Source: Litchfieldella rifensis
GTDB taxonomy: Bacteria > Pseudomonadota > Gammaproteobacteria > Pseudomonadales > Halomonadaceae
Assembly: GCF_042646605.1 (NCBI RefSeq)
Contig: NZ_JBHRUG010000027.1
Coordinates: forward strand, 186,001-250,000
Direction of reading: 5' to 3'
Length of the DNA stretch: 64,000 nt
Positions 46,756-55,770 of the stretch are shown here, one piece after another. The notes under the pieces are model-generated. The model saw only the letters and a list, made by a program, of their open reading frames with translations, was not told the DNA's origin and made no database searches. Numbering within the stretch: the first letter of the stretch is position 1; the number at the start of each line of letters is the position of its first letter. A program made the translations under genes and the position numbers.

Positions 46756-46832
46756 GGACCGGTAGTTCAGTCGGTTAGAATGCCGGCCTGTCACGCCGGA
46801 GGTCGCGGGTTCGAGTCCCGTCCGGTCCGCCA
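46756..46832 (+). tRNA. tRNA-Asp (anticodon GTC), copy 1
   Basis: Acceptor GGACCGG/CCGGTCC, discriminator G, encoded CCA. Anticodon loop CTGTCAC with GTC. TAGTTCAGTCGGTTAGAAT in the D-arm matches bacterial tRNA-Asp. Identical to the copies at 46916 and 47130. Confidence 0.97.
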
Positions 46833-46915
46833 CTTTCCGCTCGACAGCGCAAGGCCGCTGTCACTGTCAGATGCCAGGATCCGCGTCGTCGGCCCTCGGG
46901 TCAGCTTCGCGATAT

Positions 46916-46992
46916 GGACCGGTAGTTCAGTCGGTTAGAATGCCGGCCTGTCACGCCGGAGGTCGCGGGTTCGAGTCCCGTCCGGTCCGCCA
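46916..46992 (+). tRNA. tRNA-Asp (anticodon GTC), copy 2
   Basis: Sequence identical over all 77 nt to the other two tRNA-Asp genes of the array, including encoded CCA. The 83-nt spacer before it shows no gene. Confidence 0.97.
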
Positions 46993-47049
46993 TCTTGCGC
47001 TGACGTCGAGTATCCTCGATACTTTCTGCCCTGCCCTGCCCGATCGATA

Positions 47050-47126
47050 GGGTGATTAGCTCAGTTGGTTAGAGCACCAGCTTCACATGCTGGGGGTCAC
47101 TGGTTCGAGTCCAGTATCACCCACCA
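47050..47126 (+). tRNA. tRNA-Val (anticodon CAC)
   Basis: Acceptor GGGTGAT/ATCACCC, discriminator A, encoded CCA. The anticodon arm CCAGC-TTCACAT-GCTGG has CAC, reading GUG. It differs from the first tRNA-Val in acceptor, D-arm and anticodon. Isoacceptors reading GUG specifically are present only in part of the bacteria. Confidence 0.93.
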
Positions 47127-47129
47127 TGC

Positions 47130-47206
47130 GGACCGGTAGTTCAGTCGGTTAGAATGCCGGCCTGTCACGCCGGAGGTCGCGGGTTCGAGTCCCGTCCGGT
47201 CCGCCA
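47130..47206 (+). tRNA. tRNA-Asp (anticodon GTC), copy 3
   Basis: Third identical 77-nt tRNA-Asp, only three bases after the preceding tRNA-Val(CAC). Last of the array; a strong terminator follows 20 nt later. Confidence 0.97.
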
Positions 47207-47226
47207 CTATCGATATCGAATTCCCT

Positions 47227-47254
47227 AACCCCGAGTCGTCCGACTCGGGGTTTT
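47227..47254 (+). terminator. Rho-independent terminator of the tRNA array
   Basis: CCCCGAGTCG (47229-47238) and CGACTCGGGG (47241-47250) form a 10-bp perfect stem, flanked by AA and followed by TTTT (47251-47254). The following 200 nt up to fadH show no further gene. Confidence 0.9.
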
Positions 47255-47454
47255 GCGTTGCGGAAACACCCCACCTCGGCACGTGGCTGCGTCGGCCTGG
47301 GCGGTGAACGCCCGCCATGAAACTCGATCGCACAGGGCGTGTCTGAATAGCGCTTAATCCATGGTCGGGATTGCGTCCTGGAATGGCTCGGCTACACTCT
47401 GTAGCCACAATGTCATACAGTTGTTTGAATTTTGCCGCGAGCGAGGCATCGACC

Positions 47455-49467
47455 GTGACCGATTATCCGCATCTGTTCCGACCGCTGGAACTGGGGGCCG
47501 TGACGCTACCGAACCGGATCCTGATGGGCTCCATGCACACCAATCTGGAAGAGGCTCCCGATGGTTTTGCGCGCCTGGCGGCGTTCTATGCCGAACGTGC
47601 CCGGGCGGGGGTGGGATTGATCGTCACCGGCGGCATTGCGCCCAACCCCGAGGGAGCGGTCTTCGAGGGCGCGGCCAAGCTGACCTCTGCCGAGGAGGCC
47701 GCACAGCATCGCCAGGTCACTGAGGCCGTGCACGCCGAAGCGGGGCTGATCTGCCTGCAAATCCTGCATGCCGGCCGCTATGCCTATTCTGCCGAGCCGG
47801 TGGCACCCTCGGCGATTCGCGCACCGATCAACCCTGTCGTGCCGCGGGAACTCACCGCCGAGGACGTCGAACGCCAGATCGAGGACTACGTGCGCTGCGC
47901 CCAGCTCGCTCGTGAAGCCGGCTACGACGGTGTCGAGGTGATGGGCTCGGAAGGCTATCTGATCAATCAGTTCATTTGCACACGCACCAACCGGCGCAGC
48001 GATGCCTGGGGGGGTGAGTTCGAGAACCGCATCCGCTTCCCGGTGGAGATCGTCAAGCGGATCCGAGAGATCCTGGGGCCCGATTTCCTGGTGATCTTTC
48101 GCCTGTCGATGATCGACCTGGTGGAAGAGGGGAGTTCCTGGCAGGAAGTGGTGGCCTTGGGCCGGGCCATCGAGGCGGCCGGTGCCAGCCTGATCAACAC
48201 CGGCATCGGCTGGCACGAAGCGCGGGTGCCGACCATTGTCACCAGTGTGCCGCGTGCCGTCTTTACCGAGGTCACCCGGCGCATGAAGGCCGAGCTGTCC
48301 ATCCCCTTGATCACTACCAATCGCATCAACATGCCCGAGATCGCCGAACGCGTGTTGGCCGACGGGCATGCCGACATGGTGTCCATGGCGCGCCCCTTCC
48401 TCGCCGATCCCGAGTGGGTGGTCAAGGCGCGTGAGGGCCGGGGTCGGGAGATCAATACCTGCATCGCCTGCAACCAGGCCTGCCTCGATCATACCTTTGA
48501 GGGCAAGTTGACTTCCTGTCTGGTCAACCCGCGGGCTTGCCATGAAACCGAACTCGAGATCGTCCCCGTCGAGATGCCTCGCGACATCGCCGTGGTCGGT
48601 GGCGGGCCGGCCGGGCTCGCCACCGCCGTCACCGCCGCCAGTCGCGGTCATCGGGTGGTGCTGTTCGAGCGTGGGGGCGAACTGGGCGGACAGTTCAACT
48701 ATGCCCGCAAGATTCCCGGCAAGGAGGAGTTCGACGAGACCCTGCGCTACTACAAGGCGATGCTCGACAAGTACGGTGTCACGGTACGCCTGAATATCGA
48801 TGTTGACGTGCAGATCCTCAAGGGTTTCGATGCGGTGGTATTGGCCACGGGGGTGAGGCCGCGGGAGCTGGACTTGCCGGGCATCGAACATCCCAAGGTG
48901 ATGCGCTATCCCACGGCCATCATCCACCCCGAGCGGGTCGGCCGGCGAGTGGCGATCATCGGCGCCGGGGGGATAGGCTTCGATGTCGCCGAGCTGCTGA
49001 CCCATATCGGCCATCCGGCACAAGACCCCCGCGCCTGGTGCGATGAATGGGGCGTGGATCTCGAAGTCGGTGAACGCGGCGGTCTCAAACGTCCGGCACG
49101 CCCCGAGACGCCGCGCCAGGTAACCCTGTTGCAGCGCAAGACCTCCAAGCCCGGCAAGGAGCTCGGCAAGACCACCGGCTGGGTGCATCGCGCCTCGCTC
49201 AAGCACCGCGGGGTCGAAACCCTCGCCGGCTGCGAGTATCAGGGCATCGACGACGAGGGGCTGCATATTCGACTCGAGGGTGAGCCGCGCCTGCTCGAGG
49301 TCGACAGCATCGTGATCTGCGCCGGCCAGGAGCCGGTGCGCGACCTGCTCGCCCCCCTGCAGGAGGCCGGTGTGGCGGTGCATGTGATTGGTGGTGCCGA
49401 TGAAGCGGCGGAACTCGATGCCAAGCGCGCCATCGAGCAGGGAACCCGCTTGGCCGCGATACTTTGA
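47455..49467 (+). CDS. fadH: NADPH-dependent 2,4-dienoyl-CoA reductase
   Basis: FadH reduces 2,4-dienoyl-CoA in beta-oxidation of polyunsaturated fatty acids, using FMN, FAD and one [4Fe-4S] cluster. The 670-residue protein has an N-terminal old-yellow-enzyme barrel (PLELGAVTLPNRILMGSMHTNLEE), the cluster cysteines C336, C339, C343 and C355 (CIACNQACLDHTFEGKLTSC), the FAD motif VVGGGPAGLA near 385 and the NADPH motif AIIGAGGIGFD near 500. Start: GTG 47455 gives MTDYPHLFRPLELG, matching the E. coli N-terminus; ATG 47410 is an alternative. It is a single gene. A 13-bp perfect hairpin follows at 49501. Confidence 0.95.
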   Translation: MTDYPHLFRPLELGAVTLPNRILMGSMHTNLEEAPDGFARLAAFYAERARAGVGLIVTGGIAPNPEGAVFEGAAKLTSAEEAAQHRQVTEAVHAEAGLICLQILHAGRYAYSAEPVAPSAIRAPINPVVPRELTAEDVERQIEDYVRCAQLAREAGYDGVEVMGSEGYLINQFICTRTNRRSDAWGGEFENRIRFPVEIVKRIREILGPDFLVIFRLSMIDLVEEGSSWQEVVALGRAIEAAGASLINTGIGWHEARVPTIVTSVPRAVFTEVTRRMKAELSIPLITTNRINMPEIAERVLADGHADMVSMARPFLADPEWVVKAREGRGREINTCIACNQACLDHTFEGKLTSCLVNPRACHETELEIVPVEMPRDIAVVGGGPAGLATAVTAASRGHRVVLFERGGELGGQFNYARKIPGKEEFDETLRYYKAMLDKYGVTVRLNIDVDVQILKGFDAVVLATGVRPRELDLPGIEHPKVMRYPTAIIHPERVGRRVAIIGAGGIGFDVAELLTHIGHPAQDPRAWCDEWGVDLEVGERGGLKRPARPETPRQVTLLQRKTSKPGKELGKTTGWVHRASLKHRGVETLAGCEYQGIDDEGLHIRLEGEPRLLEVDSIVICAGQEPVRDLLAPLQEAGVAVHVIGGADEAAELDAKRAIEQGTRLAAIL

Positions 49468-49500
49468 GCTCGTCCTCCTGACGCAAGACGGTGATAGACT

Positions 49501-49531
49501 GAGAAACGGCACAGGATCTGTGCCGTTTCTC
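49501..49531 (+). terminator. 13-bp perfect hairpin after fadH
   Basis: GAGAAACGGCACA (49501-49513) and TGTGCCGTTTCTC (49519-49531) pair completely around GGATC, 33 nt after the fadH stop. There is no T-tract directly after the stem. It most likely ends or stabilises the fadH transcript. Confidence 0.6.
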
Positions 49532-49579
49532 ATGGCTCGCGATGGTACCCTGTCGGAGGCCGGAATTTTTTTCCAATAG

Positions 49580-50311
49580 TGCCAACTGCTCACTGCCAGC
49601 GGTGAGCACGGCAAGCTGACCCCCGAGGGCATCGAGGCCCTGGTCACCAAGCGCAGCGACATCCATTACCCCAAACCGCGTGGGGTGTCATTGACGCAGG
49701 GCACTGAGGTTGGCACCGTCTACTTAAGAGAGGAATTGCTGGCCATTCGTACCATGGCTGACAAACACGACTTGCGCCTGCACATGGAAGGGGCGCGTTT
49801 TGCCAATGCCTGTGCCGCCTTGGATGCCACACCGGCGGAACTGACCTGGCAGGTGGGCGTCGATGCACTATGCTTTTCAGGAACCAAGAATGGCCTGGCC
49901 ATGGGCGAGGCGATTCTGTTTTTCAATCGCGATCTGGCCGAGGACTTCGCCTGGCGCTGCAAGCAGGCCTGCCAACTGGCTTCGAAGATGCGTTTCATTG
50001 CAGTCCCCTGGTTGGGGTTGCTGGAAAGTGGCGTCTGGCGCACCAATGCCGAGCACGCCAACGCCATGGCCCGTTATCTGGCCGAGGGGCTGGCTTCTCT
50101 GCCGGGGGTGGAGGCGATGTTCCCCGCCCAGGCCAACAGTGTCTTCGTCAGCCTGCCACCGACGGCCATCGGGCGGTTGCGTGAACGCGGCTGGACATTC
50201 TATACCTTTATCGGGGCCGGGGGCGTGCGCTTCGTCTGCGCCTGGAACACCACGACCGAGTTGCTCGACGCCCCGCTGGCCGATATTCGCGAGTCGCTGG
50301 CTTCACTGTGA
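49580..50311 (+). pseudogene. ltaE: Low-specificity L-threonine aldolase, 5'-truncated remnant
   Basis: From 49580 the frame reads CQLLTASGEHGKLTPEGIEAL and continues through IHYPKPRGVSLTQGTEVGTVY, LHMEGARFANA and FSGTKNGLAMGEAILFF (the PLP lysine is in GTKNG) to a normal C-terminus, about 243 codons. Intact threonine aldolases of this type have about 345 residues, so roughly the first 100 are missing. The frame is closed by TAG at 49577-49579 and upstream sequence shows no N-terminal aldolase in any frame. GTG 49685 could be read as a start but has no ribosome-binding site. The C-terminal part is otherwise undamaged, so the truncation is probably recent. Confidence 0.85.
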
Positions 50312-50327
50312 CACGACGGCATCGCTC

Positions 50328-50357
50328 CGAACGGCATGGTCGGTGCGATGCCGTTCG
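50328..50357 (+). terminator. Hairpin after the threonine aldolase remnant
   Basis: CGAACGGCAT (50328-50337) and ATGCCGTTCG (50348-50357) form a 10-bp stem with a 10-nt loop, 17 nt after the stop. An overlapping alternative pairs CGGCATCGC with GCGATGCCG. No T-run follows. Confidence 0.45.
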
Positions 50358-50562
50358 GGGTTGCGTTCAAAATTCCTGAAGAGATTCAACGAACCTTGTG
50401 ACGCCGTATCGCTCTCATGGGTAGCTGGCGTGCATTCGTGCGTTGCGTTGAATGGCTTCGTGGACCGTCCGCAACTAAATCTGTCTAAGCTGATAGATAC
50501 GCCGCCTCGGCAGTCTTGAGGTTCGTTCTCAGGCCGGGGAATTGCGCTTTAAGGAGGCTTCA

Positions 50563-52485
50563 ATGAGCATCTTCGATCATGTGCAGAATCGCTACGAACG
50601 GGTTCAGCAGGAAGAGATGAGTCTGCAGGAGTATCTGGAGCTGTGTCGCAGCGATCCAACGGCCTATGCCTCGGCCGCCGAGCGCATTCTGATGGCGATT
50701 GGTGAGCCTGAGGTGATCGATACCGCCAAGGATTCGAGACTCTCGCGGATCTTCTCCAACAAGGTGATCCGTCGTTACCCGGCGTTTTCCGAGTTCTACG
50801 GCATGGAAGAAGCCATCGAGCAGATCGTTGCCTACTTCCGCCATGCGGCCCAGGGCCTGGAAGAGAGAAAGCAGATTCTCTACCTGCTGGGGCCGGTGGG
50901 GGGCGGCAAGTCGTCGCTGGCCGAACGTCTCAAGCTGTTGATGGAGCGGGTGCCCTTCTATGCCATCAAGGGCTCGCCGGTCTTCGAGTCGCCGCTCGGT
51001 CTGTTCTCGCCGGAGGAGGACGGTGAACTGCTGGAGAAGGAGTACAACATCCCGCGTCGTCACCTGAAGAGCGTCATGTCACCCTGGGCTGCCAAGCGGC
51101 TCCAGGAGTACGGTGGCGACATCTCCCAGTTCCGGGTGGCGCGTCTGTTTCCCTCGCGTCTCAACCAGATCGCCATCTCCAAGACCGAGCCGGGTGACGA
51201 GAACAACCAGGATATCTCCTCGCTGGTGGGCAAGGTCGACATCCGTCAGCTCGAGATGTACGCCCAGGACGACCCCGATGCCTACAGCTTCTCCGGGGGG
51301 CTGTGCAAGGCCAACCAGGGGCTGATGGAATTCATCGAGATGTTCAAGGCGCCGATCAAGGTGCTGCATCCGCTGTTGACCGCGACCCAGGAAGGCAACT
51401 ACAACCCGACCGAGGGGATGGGGGCGATCCCGTTCGACGGTATCGTGCTGGCCCACTCCAACGAGAGCGAGTGGCAGACGTTCCGTAACAACCGCAACAA
51501 TGAGGCCTTCCTTGACCGTGTCTATATCGTCAAGGTGCCGTATTGCCTGCGGGTCACCGAAGAAATCAACATCTACAAGAAGCTGCTCGAGCACTCCTCG
51601 CTTTCCGAGGCACCCTGTGCACCGGATACCCTGCGCATGCTGGCGCAGTTCTCGGTGCTTTCGCGACTCAAGGAACCCGAGAACTCGAGCATCTATTCCA
51701 AGATGCGCGTCTATGACGGCGAGAATCTCAAGGACACCGATCCCAAGGCCAAGTCGATCCAGGAATACCGCGATGCCGCCGGTGTCGACGAAGGGATGCA
51801 GGGACTGTCGACACGCTTCGCCTTCAAGATCCTGTCCAAGGTGTTCAACTTCGACAACCATGAGATCGCCGCCAACCCGGTGCATCTGCTGTACGTGCTG
51901 GAGCAGCGTCTGGAGCAGGAGCAATTGCCCAAGGAGACCTTCGAGCGCTACCTGCGCTTCATCAAGGAGTTCCTGGCGCCGCGCTATGTCGATTTCATCG
52001 GCAAGGAGATCCAGACGGCTTACCTCGAATCCTATTCCGAATACGGTCAGAACATCTTCGACCGTTACGTCACCTATGCCGATTTCTGGATCCAGGACCA
52101 GGAGTATCGCGACCCCGAGACCGGCGAGCTGTTCAACCGTCAGGCCCTCAACGAGGAGCTGGAGAAGATCGAGAAGCCGGCCGGTATCTCCAATCCCAAG
52201 GACTTCCGACACGAAGTCGTCAACTTCGTGCTGCGGGCGCGGGCTCAGAACAATGGCATGAACCCGAGCTGGCAGTCCTACGAGAAGCTCCGGGGGGTGA
52301 TCGAGCACAAGATGTTCGCCAACACCGAGGAGCTGCTGCCGGTGATCTCGTTCAACGCCAAGGCGACGGCGGCGGATCAGAAGAAGCACGAGGATTTCGT
52401 GGCGCGCATGGTCGATCGCGGCTACACCGAGAAGCAGGTGCGGCTACTGTCCGAGTGGTACCTGCGCGTGCGCAAGTCGCAATGA
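50563..52485 (+). CDS. prkA: PrkA-type serine protein kinase / AAA+ protein
   Basis: PrkA (YeaG) is an AAA+ protein with a C-terminal kinase-like domain, linked to stress, nitrogen starvation and stationary phase. The 640-residue product has Walker A GPVGGGKSS (residues 110-118), IVLAHSNESEW in the AAA core and the PrkA C-terminal domain (about 400-640). ATG 50563 has a perfect AAGGAGG eight bases upstream; the frame is open seven codons earlier, across that site. It heads the conserved trio prkA-yeaH-spoVR with a 38-nt gap to yeaH. Confidence 0.95.
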   Translation: MSIFDHVQNRYERVQQEEMSLQEYLELCRSDPTAYASAAERILMAIGEPEVIDTAKDSRLSRIFSNKVIRRYPAFSEFYGMEEAIEQIVAYFRHAAQGLEERKQILYLLGPVGGGKSSLAERLKLLMERVPFYAIKGSPVFESPLGLFSPEEDGELLEKEYNIPRRHLKSVMSPWAAKRLQEYGGDISQFRVARLFPSRLNQIAISKTEPGDENNQDISSLVGKVDIRQLEMYAQDDPDAYSFSGGLCKANQGLMEFIEMFKAPIKVLHPLLTATQEGNYNPTEGMGAIPFDGIVLAHSNESEWQTFRNNRNNEAFLDRVYIVKVPYCLRVTEEINIYKKLLEHSSLSEAPCAPDTLRMLAQFSVLSRLKEPENSSIYSKMRVYDGENLKDTDPKAKSIQEYRDAAGVDEGMQGLSTRFAFKILSKVFNFDNHEIAANPVHLLYVLEQRLEQEQLPKETFERYLRFIKEFLAPRYVDFIGKEIQTAYLESYSEYGQNIFDRYVTYADFWIQDQEYRDPETGELFNRQALNEELEKIEKPAGISNPKDFRHEVVNFVLRARAQNNGMNPSWQSYEKLRGVIEHKMFANTEELLPVISFNAKATAADQKKHEDFVARMVDRGYTEKQVRLLSEWYLRVRKSQ

Positions 52486-52523
52486 GGTGAGCCGCAGGCA
52501 GGCCGACCGCCGTGGAGGTCAGT

Positions 52524-53807
52524 ATGAGCTATTTCATCGATCGACGAGCCAACGCCAAGAACAAGAGTGCGGTCAACCGGCAGCGCTTTCTTGACCGCTA
52601 TCGGACGCATATCAAGCGCTCCGTGGAGGAGGCGGTCAACCGCCGTTCGATCACCGACATGGAGCGCGGCGAGAAGGTGTCGATCCCGACCCGGGACATC
52701 TCCGAGCCGGTATTCCAGCATGGCCCCGGCGGGAAGCGCAGTATCGTCAGTCCTGGCAACAAGGAGTTCGTCGAAGGCGATCGCCTGCGTCGACCCAGTG
52801 GCGGCGGTGGCGGCGGTGGCGCCGGGGAAGGCGGCGCCTCGAACCAGGGCGAAGGCATGGACGAGTTCGCCTTCAGCCTGACGCGCGAGGAATTTCTCGA
52901 CTTCGTCTTCGATGGCCTGGAGTTGCCACACCTGGAGCGCAAGCAGCTGCTGGATCTCGAGGAGGTGCGTCCAGTGCGCGCGGGAATCTCGCGCGATGGC
53001 GTGCCGGCACGTATCAATATCGTGCGCTCCATGCGAGAAGCCCAGGCGCGGCGTATTGCCATGCGCGCGCCGATTCGCCGTGCGCTGCGCGAAGCTCGCG
53101 CAGCGCTGGAGGCCGAAGAACGCAAGGACTCGGTATTGCGAAACCCATCGCGGATCGCCGAACTCAAGGCCGAGATCGAGCGCCTCGAGAAGCGTCTCGA
53201 AGCGGTGCCCTTCATCGACACTTACGACCTGCGCTACAACAACCTCATCAATCAACCGCAACCGTCCAACAAGGCAGTGATGTTCTGTGTGATGGACGTT
53301 TCCGGGTCCATGACCCAGTCACACAAGGACATCGCCAAACGTTTCTTCCTGTTGTTGTACCTGTTCCTGGAACGCAACTACGAGAAGGTCGAGCTGGTCT
53401 TCGTGCGCCACCATACGGCGGCCAAGGAGGTCGATGAAGAGGAATTCTTCTATTCCCGGGAAACCGGCGGAACCATCGTGTCCAGTGCCTTGTCCCTGGT
53501 CGACGAGATCGTCACCGATCGCTATCCGCCTTCGCAGTGGAACCTGTACGTGGCGCAGGCTTCGGATGGCGACAACTGGGACGACGACTCCACTACCTGC
53601 CGCGAGCTGTTGCTGAAGTCCTTGATGCCGCGACTGCAGTACTTCACCTACGTCGAGATCACTCCCCACGCCCATCAGGCGCTCTGGGAGGAGTACGAGA
53701 CGGTGGCGGCCGAGTTCCCGTCACGTTTCGCCATGCGCCAGATCGTCGAAGGGGGGGACATCTATCCGGTATTCCGCGAACTGTTCCGTCGTCGCGCCGA
53801 AGCCTGA
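52524..53807 (+). CDS. yeaH: YeaH/YhbH (DUF444) family protein
   Basis: A 427-residue cytoplasmic protein of the DUF444 family, always near prkA and spoVR. The N-terminal half is rich in Arg and Glu, with a Gly-rich linker (residues about 92-105, GGGGGGGAGEGG). The C-terminal half is a von Willebrand A-like domain with the MIDAS motif MDVSGSM, D258 being the first metal ligand. The function is unknown; it probably acts with PrkA. TGGAGG lies before ATG 52524. It is followed after 24 nt by spoVR, itself behind AGGAGG. Confidence 0.93.
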   Translation: MSYFIDRRANAKNKSAVNRQRFLDRYRTHIKRSVEEAVNRRSITDMERGEKVSIPTRDISEPVFQHGPGGKRSIVSPGNKEFVEGDRLRRPSGGGGGGGAGEGGASNQGEGMDEFAFSLTREEFLDFVFDGLELPHLERKQLLDLEEVRPVRAGISRDGVPARINIVRSMREAQARRIAMRAPIRRALREARAALEAEERKDSVLRNPSRIAELKAEIERLEKRLEAVPFIDTYDLRYNNLINQPQPSNKAVMFCVMDVSGSMTQSHKDIAKRFFLLLYLFLERNYEKVELVFVRHHTAAKEVDEEEFFYSRETGGTIVSSALSLVDEIVTDRYPPSQWNLYVAQASDGDNWDDDSTTCRELLLKSLMPRLQYFTYVEITPHAHQALWEEYETVAAEFPSRFAMRQIVEGGDIYPVFRELFRRRAEA

Positions 53808-53831
53808 ACTGGTCCGCCTCCAGGAGGATGT

Positions 53832-55382
53832 ATGACCCGACGCACTCCCATCGCCACCGGTTCCGACTGGAATTTCGATATCCTGCACGACTTCGAGCAG
53901 GAGATCGCCCGACTGGCCGATGAGTATCGTCTCGATACCTACCCCAACCAGATCGAGGTGATCACCTCGGAGCAGATGATGGATGCCTATGCCAGTGTGG
54001 GCATGCCGGTAGGCTATCACCACTGGTCCTTCGGCAAGCAGTTCCTGGCCGTGGAGCAGGCCTATCGCCGCGGGCAAATGGGCCTGGCCTACGAACTGGT
54101 GATCAACTCCGACCCCTGCATCGCCTACCTGATGGAAGAGAACACCCTGATGATGCAGGTGCTGGTGATGGCGCATGCCTGCTATGGGCACAACTCCTTC
54201 TTCAAGGGCAACTATCTGTTTCGGACCTGGACCGATGCCGGGTCGATCATCGACTACCTGGTATTTGCCCGCAAGTACGTCGACGAGTGTGAGGAGCGTC
54301 ATGGCGTGACGGCGGTGGAGCAACTTCTCGATGCCTGTCATGCCTTGCAGAATTATGGCGTCGACCGCTACAAGCGACCCTCGCCGATCTCCCCTGAGGA
54401 AGAGGCTCAGCGTCAAGCGGAACGCGAGGCCTACCTGCAGTCACAGGTCAACATGCTATGGCGCACCATTCCCGACCGCCAGCGTGGCGAAAATCATGAG
54501 GACGAGTTCGACGAGGAAGATCCGCTTGGCCTGCACCTGAGTGGTCGCTATCCACCGGAGCCCCAGGAGAACCTGCTCTACTTCATCGAAAAGAACGCAC
54601 CGTTGCTGGCGCCCTGGCAGCGCGAGATCGTGCGTATCGTGCGCAAGCTGGCACAGTATTTCTACCCCCAGCGCCAGACCCAGGTGATGAACGAGGGCTG
54701 GGCGACCTTCTGGCACTATACCCTGATGCACCGCATGTTCGACGAGGGCTTGGTCGACGAGGGAATCATGCTCGAGTTCCTGCAGTCGCACACCGCGGTG
54801 GTCAACCAGCCGGGTTTCGACAGCCCGTATTACAATGGCATCAACCCCTATGCCCTGGGGTTCGCGATGTTCAGCGACATCAAGCGCATCTGTCAGGAAC
54901 CCACCGACGAGGACCGCCACTGGTTCCCGAACATCGCCGGCAGCGACTGGCTGGAAACCTTGCATTTCGCCATGCGCAACTTCAAGGACGAGTCCTTTAT
55001 CCAGCAGTTCCTGTCGCCCAAGGTGATTCGCGATCTCAAGCTATTCACCGTGGTCGATGACGATCAGGATGAAATGTTGACCGTCAGCGCCATCCACAAC
55101 GAGCGCGGCTATCAACGCATCCGTGAGGAGCTGTCGACGCAGTATGCGTTATCCGTGCGGGAACCCAATATCCAGATCTATTCGGCCGATATCCGTGGCG
55201 ATCGTTCGCTGACCTTGCGCCATGTCCAGGATCGTCGTCGGCCGCTGGCCAAGAGCGTCTACCCGGTAATGCGCCATCTGTATCAACTGTGGGGATTCCC
55301 GGTCAAGCTGGAGTCGATCCAAGACGACGAAGTGGTGCGTCGTTACCAGTGGCCCTTGCCCGATGACGACCTTCGCGATTGA
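53832..55382 (+). CDS. spoVR: SpoVR family protein
   Basis: A 516-residue protein of the SpoVR family (YcgB in enterics), named for a spore-cortex gene of Bacillus; the biochemical role is not known, and non-spore-formers carry it with prkA and yeaH. Family signatures are YHHWSFGKQFL, YLMEENTLMMQVLVMAHACYGHNSFFKGN and MNEGWATFWHYTLMHRMF, with histidines and glutamates that look like a metal site (HNSFFKGN, NEGWATFWH). It closes the trio; a 13-bp hairpin follows at 55394. Confidence 0.94.
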   Translation: MTRRTPIATGSDWNFDILHDFEQEIARLADEYRLDTYPNQIEVITSEQMMDAYASVGMPVGYHHWSFGKQFLAVEQAYRRGQMGLAYELVINSDPCIAYLMEENTLMMQVLVMAHACYGHNSFFKGNYLFRTWTDAGSIIDYLVFARKYVDECEERHGVTAVEQLLDACHALQNYGVDRYKRPSPISPEEEAQRQAEREAYLQSQVNMLWRTIPDRQRGENHEDEFDEEDPLGLHLSGRYPPEPQENLLYFIEKNAPLLAPWQREIVRIVRKLAQYFYPQRQTQVMNEGWATFWHYTLMHRMFDEGLVDEGIMLEFLQSHTAVVNQPGFDSPYYNGINPYALGFAMFSDIKRICQEPTDEDRHWFPNIAGSDWLETLHFAMRNFKDESFIQQFLSPKVIRDLKLFTVVDDDQDEMLTVSAIHNERGYQRIREELSTQYALSVREPNIQIYSADIRGDRSLTLRHVQDRRRPLAKSVYPVMRHLYQLWGFPVKLESIQDDEVVRRYQWPLPDDDLRD

Positions 55383-55393
55383 CACCTCAACGC

Positions 55394-55426
55394 CAATGCG
55401 CCGCTGACCAGGCCAGCGGCGCATTG
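55394..55426. terminator. Bidirectional hairpin between spoVR and HiPIP genes
   Basis: CAATGCGCCGCTG (55394-55406) pairs perfectly over 13 bp with CAGCGGCGCATTG (55414-55426), loop of 7 nt. It lies between two convergent stops (55382 and 55453). T-runs are lacking on both sides. Confidence 0.6.
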
Positions 55427-55452
55427 ACATTCAGGGGAAGAAAGAGCGTCCT

Positions 55453-55770
55453 TTAGCCACTACGTGCCGTCCAGGATTGGCACCAGCCACCTGGTTCGAC
55501 ACTGTTGTTGGGAAAGAGCTGGCAGCCTTCGCTATCTGGCTGGAAGAACATGCAGTTGGAACAGGTTTCGCCTTCCTCGTAGGCCGGATGATCGCTGGCA
55601 TCACTGGCATTTTCCACATAGTTGAGGGCTTGAGCATCCGGGGAATTCGGATCCAGGCGTGGCAGATCCTGTGCGAAAGCGGTCCTGGACAGTACGCCGA
55701 CACCCAGTGGCAGGGCGGCGAGGCCCAGCAGGCTGTGGCGCATGAAGTCACGACGACTCTGATTTGCCAT
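55453..55770 (-). CDS. High-potential iron-sulfur protein, Tat-exported
   Basis: A 105-residue periplasmic HiPIP, a soluble [4Fe-4S] electron carrier typically linking the bc1 complex to terminal oxidases. The N-terminus has a twin-arginine signal, QSRRDFMRHSLLGLAALPLGVGVLSRTAFA, with cleavage probably after AFA at residue 33. The mature domain holds the four cluster cysteines C70, C73, C83 and C97 (CSNC, GCQLF, GWC), the standard HiPIP spacing. ATG 55770 has AAGGAGAG upstream; the frame open to 55926 is not credible. A cbb3 oxidase is encoded 10 kb away and could be its partner, which is inference. Confidence 0.93.
   Translation of the reverse strand: MANQSRRDFMRHSLLGLAALPLGVGVLSRTAFAQDLPRLDPNSPDAQALNYVENASDASDHPAYEEGETCSNCMFFQPDSEGCQLFPNNSVEPGGWCQSWTARSG

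Noticed and set aside
47097..47408. 103-codon minus-strand frame across tRNA-Val and tRNA-Asp
   Set aside because: It covers two clear tRNAs and the terminator; such frames over tRNAs are common annotation errors.
47506..49662. 718-codon minus-strand frame opposite fadH
   Set aside because: Shadow frame with low-complexity composition; fadH is unmistakable on the plus strand.
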